In this document: positions 52,761-63,829 of the stretch, in pieces
How the letters are laid out: every line of letters begins with the position of its first letter
Position numbering within the stretch: position 1 is the first letter of the stretch
Assembly: GCA_017459635.1 (NCBI GenBank)
Contig: JAFUCO010000098.1
Location: 53,295-117,294, forward strand
Origin: Blautia sp.
GTDB lineage: Bacteria > Bacillota > Clostridia > Lachnospirales > Lachnospiraceae
DNA length: 64,000 bases
Direction: 5' to 3'
Program-made: the position numbers and the translations under genes
Notes under the pieces: model-generated
The model's input: only the letters and a program-made list of their open reading frames with translations
Told to the model about the DNA's origin: nothing
Databases searched by the model: none

Positions 52761-54611
52761 ATGAAACCTGGTGACAAAATGCCGCAGAAGCTTCCGATCT
52801 GGGCATATTATCTGATACCTATCGCTGCTTACATTCTTTTTACCCTGCTGGTGGTCCCGGCGATAAGGGAGAGAAGCATATCACAGACCGATTACACCAC
52901 ATTTCTGGAAAATGTTGATGACGGAAAGGTCAGCCGCGCCGAGATCCGCTCGGAATACATCTATTATATGATGTCAGAGGATGGCCGCGATACTGTTTAC
53001 AAGACAGTAAGAGTGGAGGATCCCGACCTGGTCAGCCGCCTGTATGAGGCCGGAACCGCCATGGAGGCGGTCGCGACACAGGGACAGAGCATGCTGGTAA
53101 GCCTTCTGGTGGGATATATACTGCCGATAGTCATCTTCATTTTTGTGGGAAGGTGGCTGAGCGGCAAGCTCATGAATTCGATGGGCGGAGCCGGCGGAAT
53201 GATGTCCTTCGGAAAGAGCAATGCCAAGGTGTATGTAAAATCGACCACCGGAATCAAGTTTTCTGACGTCGCGGGGGAGGATGAAGCCAAGGAGCTGTTG
53301 TCCGAGATAGTGGACTACCTGCACAATCCCCGCAAATATGCCGAGATAGGCGCCTCGATGCCGAAAGGCGCGCTTCTTGTAGGTCCTCCGGGTACAGGAA
53401 AGACACTGCTTGCCAAGGCGGTTGCCGGCGAGGCGGAGGTTCCTTTCTTCTCTATCTCGGGATCTGAATTTGTGGAAATGTTCGTCGGTATGGGTGCCGC
53501 GAAGGTAAGGGACCTTTTCAAACAGGCAAATGAGAAGGCACCCTGTATCGTGTTTATCGATGAGATCGATACCGTTGGAAAGAAGAGGGACGGCTCCGGT
53601 ATTGCAGGCAATGACGAGCGAGAGCAGACTCTTAACCAGCTGCTTGCCGAGATGGACGGCTTTGATGGCTCGAAGGGCGTTGTTATCCTTGCGGCCACAA
53701 ACCGTCCGGATTCGCTCGACCCGGCACTTCTCCGTCCCGGCAGGTTTGACCGGCGCATCCCGGTTGAGCTGCCTGATCTGAAAGGCCGTGAGGAGATCCT
53801 TCGGGTACACGCAAAGAAGATCAAGGTTGCGGATTCAGTCAGGTTTGAAGATATCGCCAAAGCGGCTTCAGGCGCGTCCGGAGCAGAGCTTGCAAATATC
53901 GTGAACGAGGCTGCGCTAAGGGCTGTCCGTGACGGCAGGAAATTCGCTACACAGGCGGATTTTGAGGAGAGCATTGAGGTCGTCATCGCAGGATATCAGA
54001 AGAAGAACCGGGTGCTCAGCAACAAAGAGAAGCTTATTGTGGCTTATCATGAGATCGGTCACGCTCTGGTTGCGGCAAAGCAGACAGAATCGGCCCCGGT
54101 GCACAAGATCACGATCATCCCGCGTACTTCCGGCGCGCTTGGCTATACCATGCAGGTGGATGAGCAGGAGCACTTCCTGATGACAAAGGAGGAGCTGGAG
54201 AACAAGATCGCCACACTGACAGGCGGAAGGGCAGCGGAGGAGATTATATTCAACTCCATCACTACCGGAGCCTCAAATGATATAGAGCAGGCTACAAAGA
54301 TAGCCAGGTCAATGATCTCCCGGTTCGGCATGAGCGATGAATTTGACATGGTCGCTATGGAAAGCATGCAGAACCAGTATCTGGGCGGTGACGCCAGCCT
54401 GACATGCTCATTTGAGACCCAGACAAAGCTTGACCGGATGGTGGTTGAGCTGGTAGCTGCCCAGCATGAAAAGGCAAGGCAGATCCTTAAAAGCAACATC
54501 GGCAAGCTTCATGAACTTGCAAAATATCTGTATGATCATGAGACGATCACAGGCGAAGAATTTATGAAGATCCTTAACGCAGTTCCGGAGATAACGGCTG
54601 CGGAAGTATAA
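52761..54611 (+). CDS. ftsH: ATP-dependent zinc metalloprotease FtsH
   Basis: A 616-residue membrane AAA+ protease. Two membrane segments (residues about 15-35 and 105-125) enclose a small outer domain. The AAA domain has [24 protein letters not shown] and the second region of homology [21 protein letters not shown]. The peptidase site is HEIGH, with the third zinc ligand in NDIEQAT. It degrades unneeded membrane and regulatory proteins. The ATG at 52761 has GGAGGG five bases upstream; an ATG at 52743 is less likely. A HerA-like ATPase follows. Confidence 0.96.
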   Translation: MKPGDKMPQKLPIWAYYLIPIAAYILFTLLVVPAIRERSISQTDYTTFLENVDDGKVSRAEIRSEYIYYMMSEDGRDTVYKTVRVEDPDLVSRLYEAGTAMEAVATQGQSMLVSLLVGYILPIVIFIFVGRWLSGKLMNSMGGAGGMMSFGKSNAKVYVKSTTGIKFSDVAGEDEAKELLSEIVDYLHNPRKYAEIGASMPKGALLVGPPGTGKTLLAKAVAGEAEVPFFSISGSEFVEMFVGMGAAKVRDLFKQANEKAPCIVFIDEIDTVGKKRDGSGIAGNDEREQTLNQLLAEMDGFDGSKGVVILAATNRPDSLDPALLRPGRFDRRIPVELPDLKGREEILRVHAKKIKVADSVRFEDIAKAASGASGAELANIVNEAALRAVRDGRKFATQADFEESIEVVIAGYQKKNRVLSNKEKLIVAYHEIGHALVAAKQTESAPVHKITIIPRTSGALGYTMQVDEQEHFLMTKEELENKIATLTGGRAAEEIIFNSITTGASNDIEQATKIARSMISRFGMSDEFDMVAMESMQNQYLGGDASLTCSFETQTKLDRMVVELVAAQHEKARQILKSNIGKLHELAKYLYDHETITGEEFMKILNAVPEITAAEV

Positions 54612-54658
54612 AGAAAGACCAACACAGGTGATATGCGAGGCAGGAAAGGAAAGAGAAC

Positions 54659-56296
54659 ATGTATTTAAAGGAAGAAGGCAGGCTCTGGATAGGGCAGGCA
54701 CAGAATGAAAATAAGGATAAGGTATGCATCATACCTAAGATGGCGAACCGTCACGGCCTCATCGCCGGCGCGACGGGCACAGGCAAGACCATAACGCTCA
54801 AGGTACTGGCGGAATCCTTCAGCGACTGCGGTGTACCGGTTTTCGCGGCGGACATAAAGGGCGACATTGCCTCAATGTGCCAGCCCGGAGTGAACACCGA
54901 GGATATGCAGAAGCGCATAACAAAATTCGGCCTTGAGGGATTCAACTATACTCCGTATCCGACCTGCATATGGGATGTGCTGGGAGAAGGCGGGCATCCG
55001 CTTCGCACCACCATCAGCAATATGGGACCCATCCTGCTTGGAACGCTGCTGGAGCTCAACGATACACAGAGCGACATACTTTCGATAGTATTCAGGATAG
55101 CCGATGACAACAGGATGCTCCTTATCGACATAAAGGATTTAAGGCTGATGCTTGAATATGTAAGCCGGAACCTTGCGGACTTCATCCCGGTTTACGGCAA
55201 CATGACAAAGCAGAGCATAGGAGCCATCTCAAGGAGCCTTTTGTCACTTGAGGAGCAGGGAGGCAATATGTTCTTCGGCGAACCTGCGATAGACATCGCC
55301 GACTGGATAAGGACAGACGCCTACGGACGCGGATATATCAATATTCTGCACGCCGTAAAGCTCATCCATTCACCTAAGCTCTACGCGACCTTTATGCTGT
55401 GGATGCTGACCGAGCTGTTCGAGAATCTCCCTGAGGAGGGGGATATGGAAAAGCCGAAGATGGTATTCTTCTTTGACGAAGCACATCTTCTGTTCAATAC
55501 GGTCCCGAAGTCACTTATGACAAAGATCGAGCAGGTGGTCAAGCTTATCCGTTCCAAAGGCATCGGCGTTTATTTTATCACCCAGAGCCCGTCGGATGTT
55601 CCTAACGAGGTGCTTTCCCAGCTGGGCAACCGGGTGCAGCATGCGCTCCGCGCGTACACACCTTCCGACCAGAAGGCAGTCAGGGCGGCAGCCCAGTCCT
55701 TCAGGGCAAATACCGGTTTTTCTACAGAACAGAAGATAACCGAGCTTGGCACCGGTGAAGCGCTGATATCCTTCCTGGATGAGGAAGGCAGGCCTTCTAT
55801 AGTGGAATACTGCAAGGTACTTCCGCCCCAGAGCCGCATGGGCTCCATCACGGACGAAGAGAGGTTCAGCTGCCTTATGACTGACGGAATGGGCCAGAAG
55901 TACGATACAGGTTTTGACCGTGAGTCGGCCTATGAACAGCTTTCTAAGCAGTTTGACGAGGAGGCCGCAGAGCAGCAGCGTCTGGAGGAAGAAAAGCAGA
56001 AGGAAAAAGAGCAGAAGGAGCGGGAGAAAGAAGAAGAGAAGGCCCGCCGTGAGGCAGAGCGCATCCGCCGTGAGGAAGAGCGCATAAAACGCGAGAAAGA
56101 GCGCGAAGAGGAACGCCAGAGGCGCGAGAAGGAGCGTGAAGAGGAAAGGCTCCGCAAGGAAAAGGAACGCGAGGAAAAAGAACGGGCTAAAAGACTGGCA
56201 CCAGTCACAAAGATAGCAGGCACTGCAATGACTACCATCGGACGTGAGGTCGGAAAGCAGATAGTAAGAGGACTTTTCGGAAACAGGAAAAGGTGA
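54659..56296 (+). CDS. HerA-like ATPase (DUF853 family)
   Basis: A 545-residue P-loop ATPase of the helicase HerA-like/YjgR family. Walker A GATGTGKT is at residue 37, the Walker B FFFDEAHLLF near 275, and FITQSPSDVPNEVLSQLGNRVQHALRAYTP is family-typical. Residues about 425-510 are a long, very charged helix of Glu/Arg/Lys repeats (a coiled coil). The C-terminus is basic. Function is not proven; relatives are hexameric DNA-pumping ATPases. AGGAAAGGAAAG precedes the ATG, 47 bases after ftsH. Confidence 0.88.
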   Translation: MYLKEEGRLWIGQAQNENKDKVCIIPKMANRHGLIAGATGTGKTITLKVLAESFSDCGVPVFAADIKGDIASMCQPGVNTEDMQKRITKFGLEGFNYTPYPTCIWDVLGEGGHPLRTTISNMGPILLGTLLELNDTQSDILSIVFRIADDNRMLLIDIKDLRLMLEYVSRNLADFIPVYGNMTKQSIGAISRSLLSLEEQGGNMFFGEPAIDIADWIRTDAYGRGYINILHAVKLIHSPKLYATFMLWMLTELFENLPEEGDMEKPKMVFFFDEAHLLFNTVPKSLMTKIEQVVKLIRSKGIGVYFITQSPSDVPNEVLSQLGNRVQHALRAYTPSDQKAVRAAAQSFRANTGFSTEQKITELGTGEALISFLDEEGRPSIVEYCKVLPPQSRMGSITDEERFSCLMTDGMGQKYDTGFDRESAYEQLSKQFDEEAAEQQRLEEEKQKEKEQKEREKEEEKARREAERIRREEERIKREKEREEERQRREKEREEERLRKEKEREEKERAKRLAPVTKIAGTAMTTIGREVGKQIVRGLFGNRKR

Positions 56297-56301
56297 ATTC
56301 C

Positions 56302-56631
56302 ATGGAATGCTATAAAGCAGAAGAGATGGTAGGCGGTTATATCAACCATACTTTGAATGAGAATGAACTGGAAGAGTTTCTGGAACATGTTCGAGGCTGT
56401 CCTTCATGCTATGAAGAACTTGAAGCTCATTTCATAGTAAATGAAGCGCTGAGCCAGCTCTCGAATGATGAAGAGACCGCTCTGGATTTCAAGGTCCTCC
56501 TTGAACAGGACCTTCAGAAAGCCCAGATGCACCTGGTGAGGCTTAAGCTGCAGCGGGCTGTTGTGGTGTTTACCATTATCCTGGCAGCAGCAATAATCGT
56601 CGGGCTGGGATTTCTTCACACCGTAAACTAA
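56302..56631 (+). CDS. Anti-sigma-factor-like zinc-finger membrane protein
   Basis: A 109-residue protein. Residues 1-40 contain the zinc-binding anti-sigma signature H-x3-C-x2-C (EHVRGCPSCYEEL). A helical linker follows, and a single membrane segment lies at about 85-105 (VVFTIILAAAIIVGLGF). These features fit membrane-anchored zf-HC2 proteins that hold an ECF sigma factor. No sigma gene adjoins; it sits between the HerA-like ATPase and polA. A GTG at 56293 is an alternative start but has no good ribosome site. Confidence 0.72.
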   Translation: MECYKAEEMVGGYINHTLNENELEEFLEHVRGCPSCYEELEAHFIVNEALSQLSNDEETALDFKVLLEQDLQKAQMHLVRLKLQRAVVVFTIILAAAIIVGLGFLHTVN

Positions 56632-56685
56632 AGGGACTGTGAAAATAGTTTTTTCAACAGTTTCTAATGGAGGTTTTTTCTGAAC

Positions 56686-59325
56686 ATGAGTGAGAAAATA
56701 CTGCTGATCGATGGACACAGCATTATCAACAGGTCGTTTTACGGGCTTCCGGACCTGACAAACAGTGAAGGAGTCCACACGGGAGCCGTATACGGCTTCC
56801 TTACGACTATGTTCCGGGTACTGGATGAAGAGAAGCCGGACTATCTGATCGTGGCCTTTGACACGCATGCGCCTACTTTCCGGCACAAAAAATATCCGGA
56901 ATATAAAGGCACCAGGCATAAGATGCCTGAAGAGCTGGCAGCCCAGGTGCCGCTCCTGCAGGAGATGCTGGGTGCCATGGGGATACCGATAGTTTCCATG
57001 GAGGGCTTTGAGGCGGATGACATCCTTGGAACCCTGTCAAAACGCTGCGAGAAAGACGGGATGGATGTGACAGTCCTGTCCGGGGACAGGGATCTCCTGC
57101 AGCTTGCTTCTGACCATATCATGATCATGCTGCCGCGGACGGTCAAGGGGCAGACAACGATAGAGAGGTTTCACACAGAGGAAGTAATCGCGAAATATCA
57201 GGTAACGCCTCCTCAGATAATTGAGCTTAAGGCCCTTATGGGCGACAGCTCCGACAACATCCCGGGACTTCCGGGGGTGGGCGAGAAGACGGCAACAAAG
57301 CTTATCACAGCCTATGGAAATATCGACAATGTAAAGGCTCATGCAGATGAGATCAAGGGCAGTAAGGTACAGACGGCGCTGCGTGACCATTTTGACAAGG
57401 CAGTGCTGAGCCGTGAGCTTGCGACTATTGATACGGATGCCCCGGTCATAGTTGATATGGAAAGCGCAAGGACCGGCGGCTACTATACACGTGAAGCCTA
57501 TGAGCTGTGCAGGAGGCTTGAATTCAAAAACCTGCTTGGCAGGTTTGAGTCCGGAATGGTACAGGACACAGTAAGCAGCATGGAGCCTTTTGTCATAAAT
57601 GACGAAGAGGGATGCAGAGGGGCATTTTCAAAGGCGGCAGAAAAAACAGCGGTGGGCATCACTGCCGTTTCATCCGGGGGAAGGATACTTTGTGCCGCGC
57701 TTGCTCTTCCGGATGACGAAGTATATGTACTTGAGGCAGGAGCATCTCTTACGGCTGAACTGATCTCCGGAAGCATTCGGGAACTTCCGCCGTCTGTTGT
57801 CATCTGCTCAATGGATATCAAATCGCTGCTTAAATCTGCAGAGCTTGATACCGACAGGCCTGTTTTTGATGCCGGGGTGGCAGCGTACCTGCTGAACCCG
57901 CTGAAGAGCACCTACACCTATGACGATATCGCAAGAGAGTATCTGGATGGAAGGCTTTTCCTTTCCAGGGAAGAGCTGATCGGCAGGAAAAGTATTGATA
58001 AAGCATTGTCCGAGGATGCAGAAAATGTGCATAAATATATCGCTGCGATGGCCGGCACGGCGCTCCTATCAAGAGAGCCGCTCCTTAACGAACTGGCCTT
58101 GCAGGGGATGGATAAGATATACAATGATATAGAGCTTCCGCTTATCTTTACTCTGGATGAGATGGAAAAGGCGGGGATCCGGGTGAACGGAAATGAGCTT
58201 TCGCATTATGGAGAAAAGCTGGAAGTCCGCATCGGAGAACTTGAAAAGCAGATATGGAAGGAAGCCGGAGAGGAATTCAACATCAATTCACCCAAACAGA
58301 TGGGCGTGATACTTTTCGAGAAGCTTTCCCTGCCGGGCGGCAAAAAGACAAAGACCGGTTACTCAACATCGGCCGATATTCTTGAGAAGCTCTCCCCGGA
58401 GCACCAGATAGTGCGCGACATCCTGGAGTATCGTCAGCTAACCAAGCTTAAATCGACATACGCGGACGGACTCACTGCCGTTATCGCTGATGACGGACGC
58501 ATTCATTCGACCTTCAATCAGACAATTACCGCAACGGGCAGGATAAGCAGCACGGAACCAAATCTGCAGAATATCCCGGTGAGGATGGAGCTGGGAAGGG
58601 AGATACGCAAGGTATTCATCCCCGAGAAGGGCTATGTTTTCCTGGATGCCGATTATTCACAGATAGAGCTGAGAGTGCTGGCCCATATGTCCGGGGACGA
58701 GAACCTGATAGCCGCCTACCGGGAGGCTAAGGACATTCACCGGATCACTGCTTCCCAGGTGTTCCATGTGCCGTTTGACGAGGTCACTGACCTGATGAGG
58801 CGCAACGCCAAAGCGGTAAACTTCGGAATAGTATACGGCATAAGCTCGTTCGGGCTGTCACAGGACCTTTCGATCACACGGAAGGAAGCTTCTGAATATA
58901 TCGAAAAGTATTTTGAGACCTATCCGAAGATCCGCGAGTTCCTCGACAGACTCGTAAAGGACGCAAAGGAAAAAGGTTATGCCGAGACCATGTACGGACG
59001 CAGGAGGCCTGTGCCTGAACTGAAATCCGGAAATTTCATGCAGCGGTCCTTCGGCGAAAGGGCAGCAATGAATTCGCCCATCCAGGGAACCGCGGCCGAT
59101 ATAATCAAGATAGCCATGAACCGCGTCAACAGAAGGCTGAAGGCAGAAGGACTGGATGCGCGCCTTGTGCTTCAGGTGCATGACGAGCTCCTTATAGAAG
59201 CACGGGAATCCTGCGCAGAGAAAGCGGCGGAGATACTTGTCACGGAGATGAAAAATGCATCTGACCTTTCCGTAATGCTTGAGGCGGATATGCACCAGGG
59301 ATACAGCTGGTATGAGGCGAAATAG
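56686..59325 (+). CDS. polA: DNA polymerase I
   Basis: An 879-residue family A polymerase for repair and Okazaki-fragment processing. The N-terminal 5'-3' nuclease domain (1-290) shows ILLIDGHSIINRSFYGLP and GFEADDILGTLSKR. The middle domain lacks the DxE-type residues of the proofreading exonuclease (VGITAVSSGGRILCAAL replaces them), as in many Gram-positives. The polymerase motifs are DADYSQIELRVLAH, RRNAKAVNFGIVYG and LQVHDELLIE. It is followed directly by coaE, a common clostridial order. Confidence 0.97.
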   Translation: MSEKILLIDGHSIINRSFYGLPDLTNSEGVHTGAVYGFLTTMFRVLDEEKPDYLIVAFDTHAPTFRHKKYPEYKGTRHKMPEELAAQVPLLQEMLGAMGIPIVSMEGFEADDILGTLSKRCEKDGMDVTVLSGDRDLLQLASDHIMIMLPRTVKGQTTIERFHTEEVIAKYQVTPPQIIELKALMGDSSDNIPGLPGVGEKTATKLITAYGNIDNVKAHADEIKGSKVQTALRDHFDKAVLSRELATIDTDAPVIVDMESARTGGYYTREAYELCRRLEFKNLLGRFESGMVQDTVSSMEPFVINDEEGCRGAFSKAAEKTAVGITAVSSGGRILCAALALPDDEVYVLEAGASLTAELISGSIRELPPSVVICSMDIKSLLKSAELDTDRPVFDAGVAAYLLNPLKSTYTYDDIAREYLDGRLFLSREELIGRKSIDKALSEDAENVHKYIAAMAGTALLSREPLLNELALQGMDKIYNDIELPLIFTLDEMEKAGIRVNGNELSHYGEKLEVRIGELEKQIWKEAGEEFNINSPKQMGVILFEKLSLPGGKKTKTGYSTSADILEKLSPEHQIVRDILEYRQLTKLKSTYADGLTAVIADDGRIHSTFNQTITATGRISSTEPNLQNIPVRMELGREIRKVFIPEKGYVFLDADYSQIELRVLAHMSGDENLIAAYREAKDIHRITASQVFHVPFDEVTDLMRRNAKAVNFGIVYGISSFGLSQDLSITRKEASEYIEKYFETYPKIREFLDRLVKDAKEKGYAETMYGRRRPVPELKSGNFMQRSFGERAAMNSPIQGTAADIIKIAMNRVNRRLKAEGLDARLVLQVHDELLIEARESCAEKAAEILVTEMKNASDLSVMLEADMHQGYSWYEAK

Positions 59326-59326
59326 G

Positions 59327-59926
59327 ATGTTAAAGATAGGACTTACAGGAGGGGTCGGAGCCGGCAAAAGCCGGCTGCTGACCTTTATTCACGAGAAATA
59401 TGATGCTTATGTGATACAGGCGGACAAGGTCGGGCATATCCTGATGGAACCCGGCAATGCCTGTTATGATCAGGTGACCGCCCTGTTCGGGCCTGAGATC
59501 ATAAAAGAAGATAAAACACTTGACCGGAGAATGATTTCGGATGTAGTATTTGCTGAGGCAGAAAAACTGCAGCAGCTGAACGCGATAATACATCCGGCTG
59601 TAAAGCAGTATATCCGGGATGCGCTTGACAGAGAGGAGGCCGCGGGACGATCTATTGCGATTGTAGAAGCAGCACTTCTTCTCGACGATAACTATCAGGA
59701 TTTTCTTGATGAAGTGTGGTATGTTTATACCGATGAACAGGTGAGGATTCAAAGACTTATGCGAGACAGGGGCTATTCCGGGGAAAAAGCCCGGAGCATC
59801 ATGGCGGCGCAGAAGCCTGATTCCTGGTTCAGGAGCCATGCGGATTTTGTGATAGACAACAGCGGAAGTCCGGAAGAAGCTGAAAAGCAGATCATGGAAA
59901 GGTTGACAGAATATGAGGTTTTGTAG
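59327..59926 (+). CDS. coaE: Dephospho-CoA kinase
   Basis: A 199-residue kinase that phosphorylates dephospho-CoA, the last step of CoA synthesis. The P-loop GGVGAGKS is at residues 8-15, then VIQADKVGHILMEPG and the lid region RIQRLMRDRGYSGEKA. The ATG at 59327 lies one base after the polA stop with TAGG just upstream. It overlaps the next gene by 14 bases. The chain is of normal length. Confidence 0.95.
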   Translation: MLKIGLTGGVGAGKSRLLTFIHEKYDAYVIQADKVGHILMEPGNACYDQVTALFGPEIIKEDKTLDRRMISDVVFAEAEKLQQLNAIIHPAVKQYIRDALDREEAAGRSIAIVEAALLLDDNYQDFLDEVWYVYTDEQVRIQRLMRDRGYSGEKARSIMAAQKPDSWFRSHADFVIDNSGSPEEAEKQIMERLTEYEVL

Positions 59927-60710
59927 CATTGCCAGCGGAAGCAGCGGCAACTGCGTATACGCCGGGTCAGAAAGGACTCACATCCTGATTGACGCGGGAA
60001 TAGCAGGAAAAAGAATAGAGGCGGGGCTGAGGGAGCTTGACCTTGACGGGAGCGACCTTGACGCGATACTCGTCACGCATGAGCATTCGGATCATATAAA
60101 AAGCATCGGCATGATGGCGAGGAAGTATCATGTGCCGGTTTACATGACAGGCGGAACTGCCGATGTGCTCATGAGAAACGGCGTGCTTGGCAGGATGCCG
60201 GAAGGACTGATCACCGAGATACGAGAGGATGAACCCTTTGAGATAGGGGATCTTACCGTCTGCCCGTTCACTATACCGCACGACGCTGCGCAGCCGGTAG
60301 GATACAGGATAGGCAGCAGCAGAGGGACAGTCGGGATTGCAACCGATCTTGGAAAGTACACAGGTTATATCATCGACAATCTGAAAGGGCTGGATGCGCT
60401 TCTCATCGAGGCGAATCATGATATCAACATGCTGCAGTACGGCAGATATCCCTATCCGCTTAAGCAGAGGATACTGGGAGACCGGGGGCATCTGTCAAAC
60501 GATGATGCCGGCCGCATGCTGTGTGAACTCCTGCATGATGATATAAAAGGAGTGCTGCTTGGTCATCTGAGCAAAGAGAACAATTTCGAGCAGCTTGCGT
60601 TTGAGACGGTATGCGGTGAGGTAACTATGGGCGACAACCCGTATCGCGCTTCGGATTTCAACATACAGGTGGCTTCAAGGGAACATATGTCGGAAGTGAT
60701 CGAGTTCTGA
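59913..60710 (+). CDS. MBL-fold metallo-hydrolase (YycJ/WalJ-like)
   Basis: A 265-residue metallo-beta-lactamase-fold protein. The metal motif is LVTHEHSDHIKSIGMMARKY, preceded by the SIASGSSGNCVYAG start that is typical of the YycJ/WalJ group. Further ligands are in FTIPHDAAQPVGY and EANHDINMLQ. The group is thought to be an exonuclease-like factor linked to the WalKR system. It is translationally coupled to coaE. A tandem 22-bp repeat follows its 3' end. Confidence 0.85.
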   Translation: MRFCSIASGSSGNCVYAGSERTHILIDAGIAGKRIEAGLRELDLDGSDLDAILVTHEHSDHIKSIGMMARKYHVPVYMTGGTADVLMRNGVLGRMPEGLITEIREDEPFEIGDLTVCPFTIPHDAAQPVGYRIGSSRGTVGIATDLGKYTGYIIDNLKGLDALLIEANHDINMLQYGRYPYPLKQRILGDRGHLSNDDAGRMLCELLHDDIKGVLLGHLSKENNFEQLAFETVCGEVTMGDNPYRASDFNIQVASREHMSEVIEF

Positions 60711-60768
60711 TGAGGCTTACTTATACGGAATGTCAGATATGGATGAGACCTTGTATTAAATGGGCATT

Positions 60769-60858
60769 GTTCAGGATGGATATATGAAACTGTTCAGAAT
60801 TGATATATGAACTGCGCAGGATGGATATGTGAAACTGCTCAGAACATATATGTTAACT
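60769..60858. repeat. Four 22-23 bp tandem repeats
   Basis: Units of the form G(T/C)(T/G)CAGGATGGATAT(A/G)TGAAACT start at 60769, 60792, 60814 and 60837. They fill the gap between the hydrolase and ACT genes. Confidence 0.8.
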
Positions 60859-60902
60859 GTTTAAACGGACTTGGGATTATAAAAGGATAGAGGAACAGAC
60901 AG

Positions 60903-61175
60903 ATGAAAAAAACGATCATAACAGTAGTTGGCAATGATACAGTGGGGATCATCGCTAAAGTATGCACCTACCTTGCAGATAACAGGATAAATATACTGGA
61001 CATTTCGCAGACTATCGTTCAGGGATACTTTAATATGATGATGGTCGCGGATACCAGTGCATCGGACAAGGATCACGGCACATTGTCAAAGGAGCTTTCG
61101 GACCTTGGCGACGAGATAGGCGTTGTAATACACTGCCAGCATGAGGATATCTTCAACAAGATGCACCGGATCTGA
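60903..61175 (+). CDS. ACT-domain protein (UPF0237)
   Basis: A 90-residue single ACT domain: MKKTIITVVGNDTVGIIAKV, then NILDISQTIVQGYFNMMMV. It is the constant partner of the PFL/UPF0210 gene that follows 12 bases later, an arrangement seen widely. Probably a ligand-sensing regulator of that protein. A ribosome site AGAGGAAC precedes the ATG. Confidence 0.92.
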   Translation: MKKTIITVVGNDTVGIIAKVCTYLADNRINILDISQTIVQGYFNMMMVADTSASDKDHGTLSKELSDLGDEIGVVIHCQHEDIFNKMHRI

Positions 61176-61187
61176 GAGGAGCTGTCT

Positions 61188-62552
61188 ATGATCAATATCT
61201 TTGAAGTAAACGAGACCAACAAGATGATAGAACAGGAAAACCTGGATGTCCGTACCATAACCATGGGCATCAGCCTGCTTTCCTGCGTCGATTCGGATTT
61301 TGAAAAGCTTAAGACAAAAATATATGACAAGATAACAGGATATGCCCGTGACCTGGTGGCGACCGGTGACCGTATCTCCATGGAATACGGCATACCGATA
61401 GTAAACAAGCGTATTTCCGTGACTCCGATATCGCTTGTTGGCGGAGGAGCCTGCAGGTCGGCTTCTGATTACGCAGAGCTTGCCAAGGTGCTGGATAAGG
61501 CCGCGTATGAGACGGGAGTCAATTTTATCGGGGGTTATTCGGCTCTTGTAAGCAAGGGGATGACCCCGCAGGAAGAGATGCTCATACGTTCAATACCGGA
61601 AGCCCTTTCCTCCACGGAACGTGTATGCAGCTCCATAAACATTGGCTCTACCAGGACGGGAATAGACATGGACGCCGTTAAGCTGATGGGGGAGATAATC
61701 CTCGAAACGGCAAAAGCTACCCGTGAGAATGATTCGATAGGGTGCGCAAAGCTTGTCGTGTTCTGCAATGCTCCGGATGACAACCCGTTTATGGCGGGTG
61801 CTTTTCACGGGGTCACAGAAGGCGACTGTGTGATAAACGTTGGCGTCAGCGGCCCGGGAGTTGTGCGTACTGCGCTTAAGGACGTGCGCGGCGCGGATTT
61901 TGAGACCCTGTGCGAGACGATAAAAAGGACGGCCTTTAAGGTGACGCGTGTGGGGCAGCTTGTTGCTATGGAGGCTTCAAAACAGCTCAATGTGCCTTTT
62001 GGAATAGTTGACCTTTCGCTTGCCCCTACACCGGCCATAGGGGACTCGGTTGCGGAGATACTGGAGGAGATAGGGCTTGAGAGAGCCGGAGCCCCCGGGA
62101 CCACTGCAGCCCTGGCACTTCTAAATGATCAGGTGAAGAAAGGCGGCGTCATGGCATCCACAGCAGTAGGAGGACTTTCCGGGGCATTTATTCCGGTGAG
62201 CGAAGATCAGGGAATGATTGATGCCGTGAATGACGGAGCTCTGACCCTGGAAAAGCTTGAAGCGATGACGTGTGTATGCTCTGTAGGCCTGGACATGATA
62301 GCCATACCCGGCAATACCAGCGCTGCAACGATATCCGGCATCATAGCGGATGAGGCGGCGATAGGTATGGTGAACCAGAAGACTACGGCCGTGCGTCTTA
62401 TCCCGGTGATAGGAAAAGATGTGGGCGATATCGCGACTTTCGGCGGACTGCTGGGGCATGCGCCGATAATGCCGGTGAACGGGTTCTCGTGCGAAGCGTT
62501 CATAGAACGCGGAGGGCGCATCCCGGCGCCTATACACAGCTTTAAGAATTAA
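61188..62552 (+). CDS. PFL family protein (UPF0210)
   Basis: A 454-residue cytoplasmic protein of the conserved UPF0210/DUF711 family. Diagnostic parts are [30 protein letters not shown] and [16 protein letters not shown]. Distantly related in fold to pyruvate-formate-lyase-like proteins, but without a known reaction. AGAGGAGC precedes the ATG. It is paired with an ACT regulator upstream and overlaps the convergent tmcAL gene by four bases. Confidence 0.92.
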   Translation: MINIFEVNETNKMIEQENLDVRTITMGISLLSCVDSDFEKLKTKIYDKITGYARDLVATGDRISMEYGIPIVNKRISVTPISLVGGGACRSASDYAELAKVLDKAAYETGVNFIGGYSALVSKGMTPQEEMLIRSIPEALSSTERVCSSINIGSTRTGIDMDAVKLMGEIILETAKATRENDSIGCAKLVVFCNAPDDNPFMAGAFHGVTEGDCVINVGVSGPGVVRTALKDVRGADFETLCETIKRTAFKVTRVGQLVAMEASKQLNVPFGIVDLSLAPTPAIGDSVAEILEEIGLERAGAPGTTAALALLNDQVKKGGVMASTAVGGLSGAFIPVSEDQGMIDAVNDGALTLEKLEAMTCVCSVGLDMIAIPGNTSAATISGIIADEAAIGMVNQKTTAVRLIPVIGKDVGDIATFGGLLGHAPIMPVNGFSCEAFIERGGRIPAPIHSFKN

Positions 62553-63829
62553 ACAGTAATGATTTTTTTCTGATATTCGCTTACGAACGGACGTCCTGAC
62601 TTTAATGAGACGGCCGCTTCATACTGGTCGGAAGCAGCACAGGTGACAAGATAGTCACGAAGGGGCTTCCCTGACAGAACCGAAAAGCCGGAGGAACGCG
62701 AGACAAGCGGGATCCGGCTTTTTTTCTTTATTTCCGAAAGCAGTTGCGAGGCGCTCTTTCGAAGCCCGAGGATGCGGGCGTAGCCTGGATCATGTGAAGC
62801 TGTTTTTATGCTGAGCAGTATGTGCAGCAGTGAACGCTGCACCCGGGTGAGGGTATAGTTGCGAGGCTTGATAAGCTGTGCAAAATCTTCAAAGCCACGG
62901 TACCGGTTACGCATCGACAGGATGCGCCGGCCAAGATCCGGCGAGACATCAAGGTATTCAAAAATATCAGGCTCAGATTCTTTGAGGAGCTGGTAAAAAA
63001 GAACACTGTCAAAGTCCTCCGGAAAAACCAGAAGATTATCGTGCAAAGCGCTGCTTATCCGGCTGCAGCAGTGCTCCGGCATTGAACGGGACAGAAGAGA
63101 GCGCGCATCCTCCTGCAATTCAGGGCCTTTCAAAGCTCTTCGTATTGCTGAAGCTGAAGAAAAACCATCAGGCGAAAGATTCTGCGAAGCATGCTCACTT
63201 CCGGTCCTCTTAACAGGGCAGGGCGTGATACGGCTGTTTCTCCTGAGAAGAGCCAGACAGTATTCAATTCCGAGCAGATTGTTGGGAGAAGAAAGAAGGC
63301 TCTCAAGCTGTTCCGGAGTAATTGAAGGAGCGTCCGGCAAGGCGCAGTTTCCGGCACGGCCGGTTCCGAAAAGTATTTTTTCGGCAGCTGAAAGCCGTGC
63401 TTCAGGAAACGTCATGCCTCGTGACAATCCATCCTTTAGAGCCATACTGTACTCCGGAGTCTCCCTGTCAAAAATCTCAGCACACTTCATGAATATGTCA
63501 GACGTAAAATCCCTATCCTCACAGCCAAAACAGAGCATATCCACAACACCAAGGGAATCAAGAACAGAAACGCCCCCCGAAGCAAAATATTCCGCTGAAC
63601 CACAGGCATTGGCAGCCGGAAGCTCCAGAACCAGATCAGCCCCGTTCTCCAGCGCCATAGCAGTCCTCTCATACTTATCGATAACAGCCGGAACCCCCCG
63701 CTGCACAAAATGCCCGCTCATACAGACAACAATAAAATCTGTCCCAAGTGAATTCCTTATATACTCCAGCTGATAAGCATGCCCGTTATGAAAAGGGTTA
63801 TACTCAGCAATGACACCACAAACTTTCAT
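62549..63829 (-). CDS. tmcAL: tRNA(Met) cytidine acetate ligase-like nucleotidyltransferase
   Basis: A 426-residue protein. Its N-terminus [20 protein letters not shown] has the nucleotidyltransferase HxGH motif and matches TmcAL (formerly YlbM), which adenylates acetate and acetylates the wobble cytidine of elongator tRNA-Met. Other family parts are [22 protein letters not shown] and [10 protein letters not shown]. The C-terminal end is [25 protein letters not shown] precedes the start. The first ~350 bases of the coding strand are G/T-rich and C-poor, unlike the rest. It converges on the UPF0210 gene with a 4-base overlap. Confidence 0.93.
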   Translation of the reverse strand: MKVCGVIAEYNPFHNGHAYQLEYIRNSLGTDFIVVCMSGHFVQRGVPAVIDKYERTAMALENGADLVLELPAANACGSAEYFASGGVSVLDSLGVVDMLCFGCEDRDFTSDIFMKCAEIFDRETPEYSMALKDGLSRGMTFPEARLSAAEKILFGTGRAGNCALPDAPSITPEQLESLLSSPNNLLGIEYCLALLRRNSRITPCPVKRTGSEHASQNLSPDGFSSASAIRRALKGPELQEDARSLLSRSMPEHCCSRISSALHDNLLVFPEDFDSVLFYQLLKESEPDIFEYLDVSPDLGRRILSMRNRYRGFEDFAQLIKPRNYTLTRVQRSLLHILLSIKTASHDPGYARILGLRKSASQLLSEIKKKSRIPLVSRSSGFSVLSGKPLRDYLVTCAASDQYEAAVSLKSGRPFVSEYQKKIITV

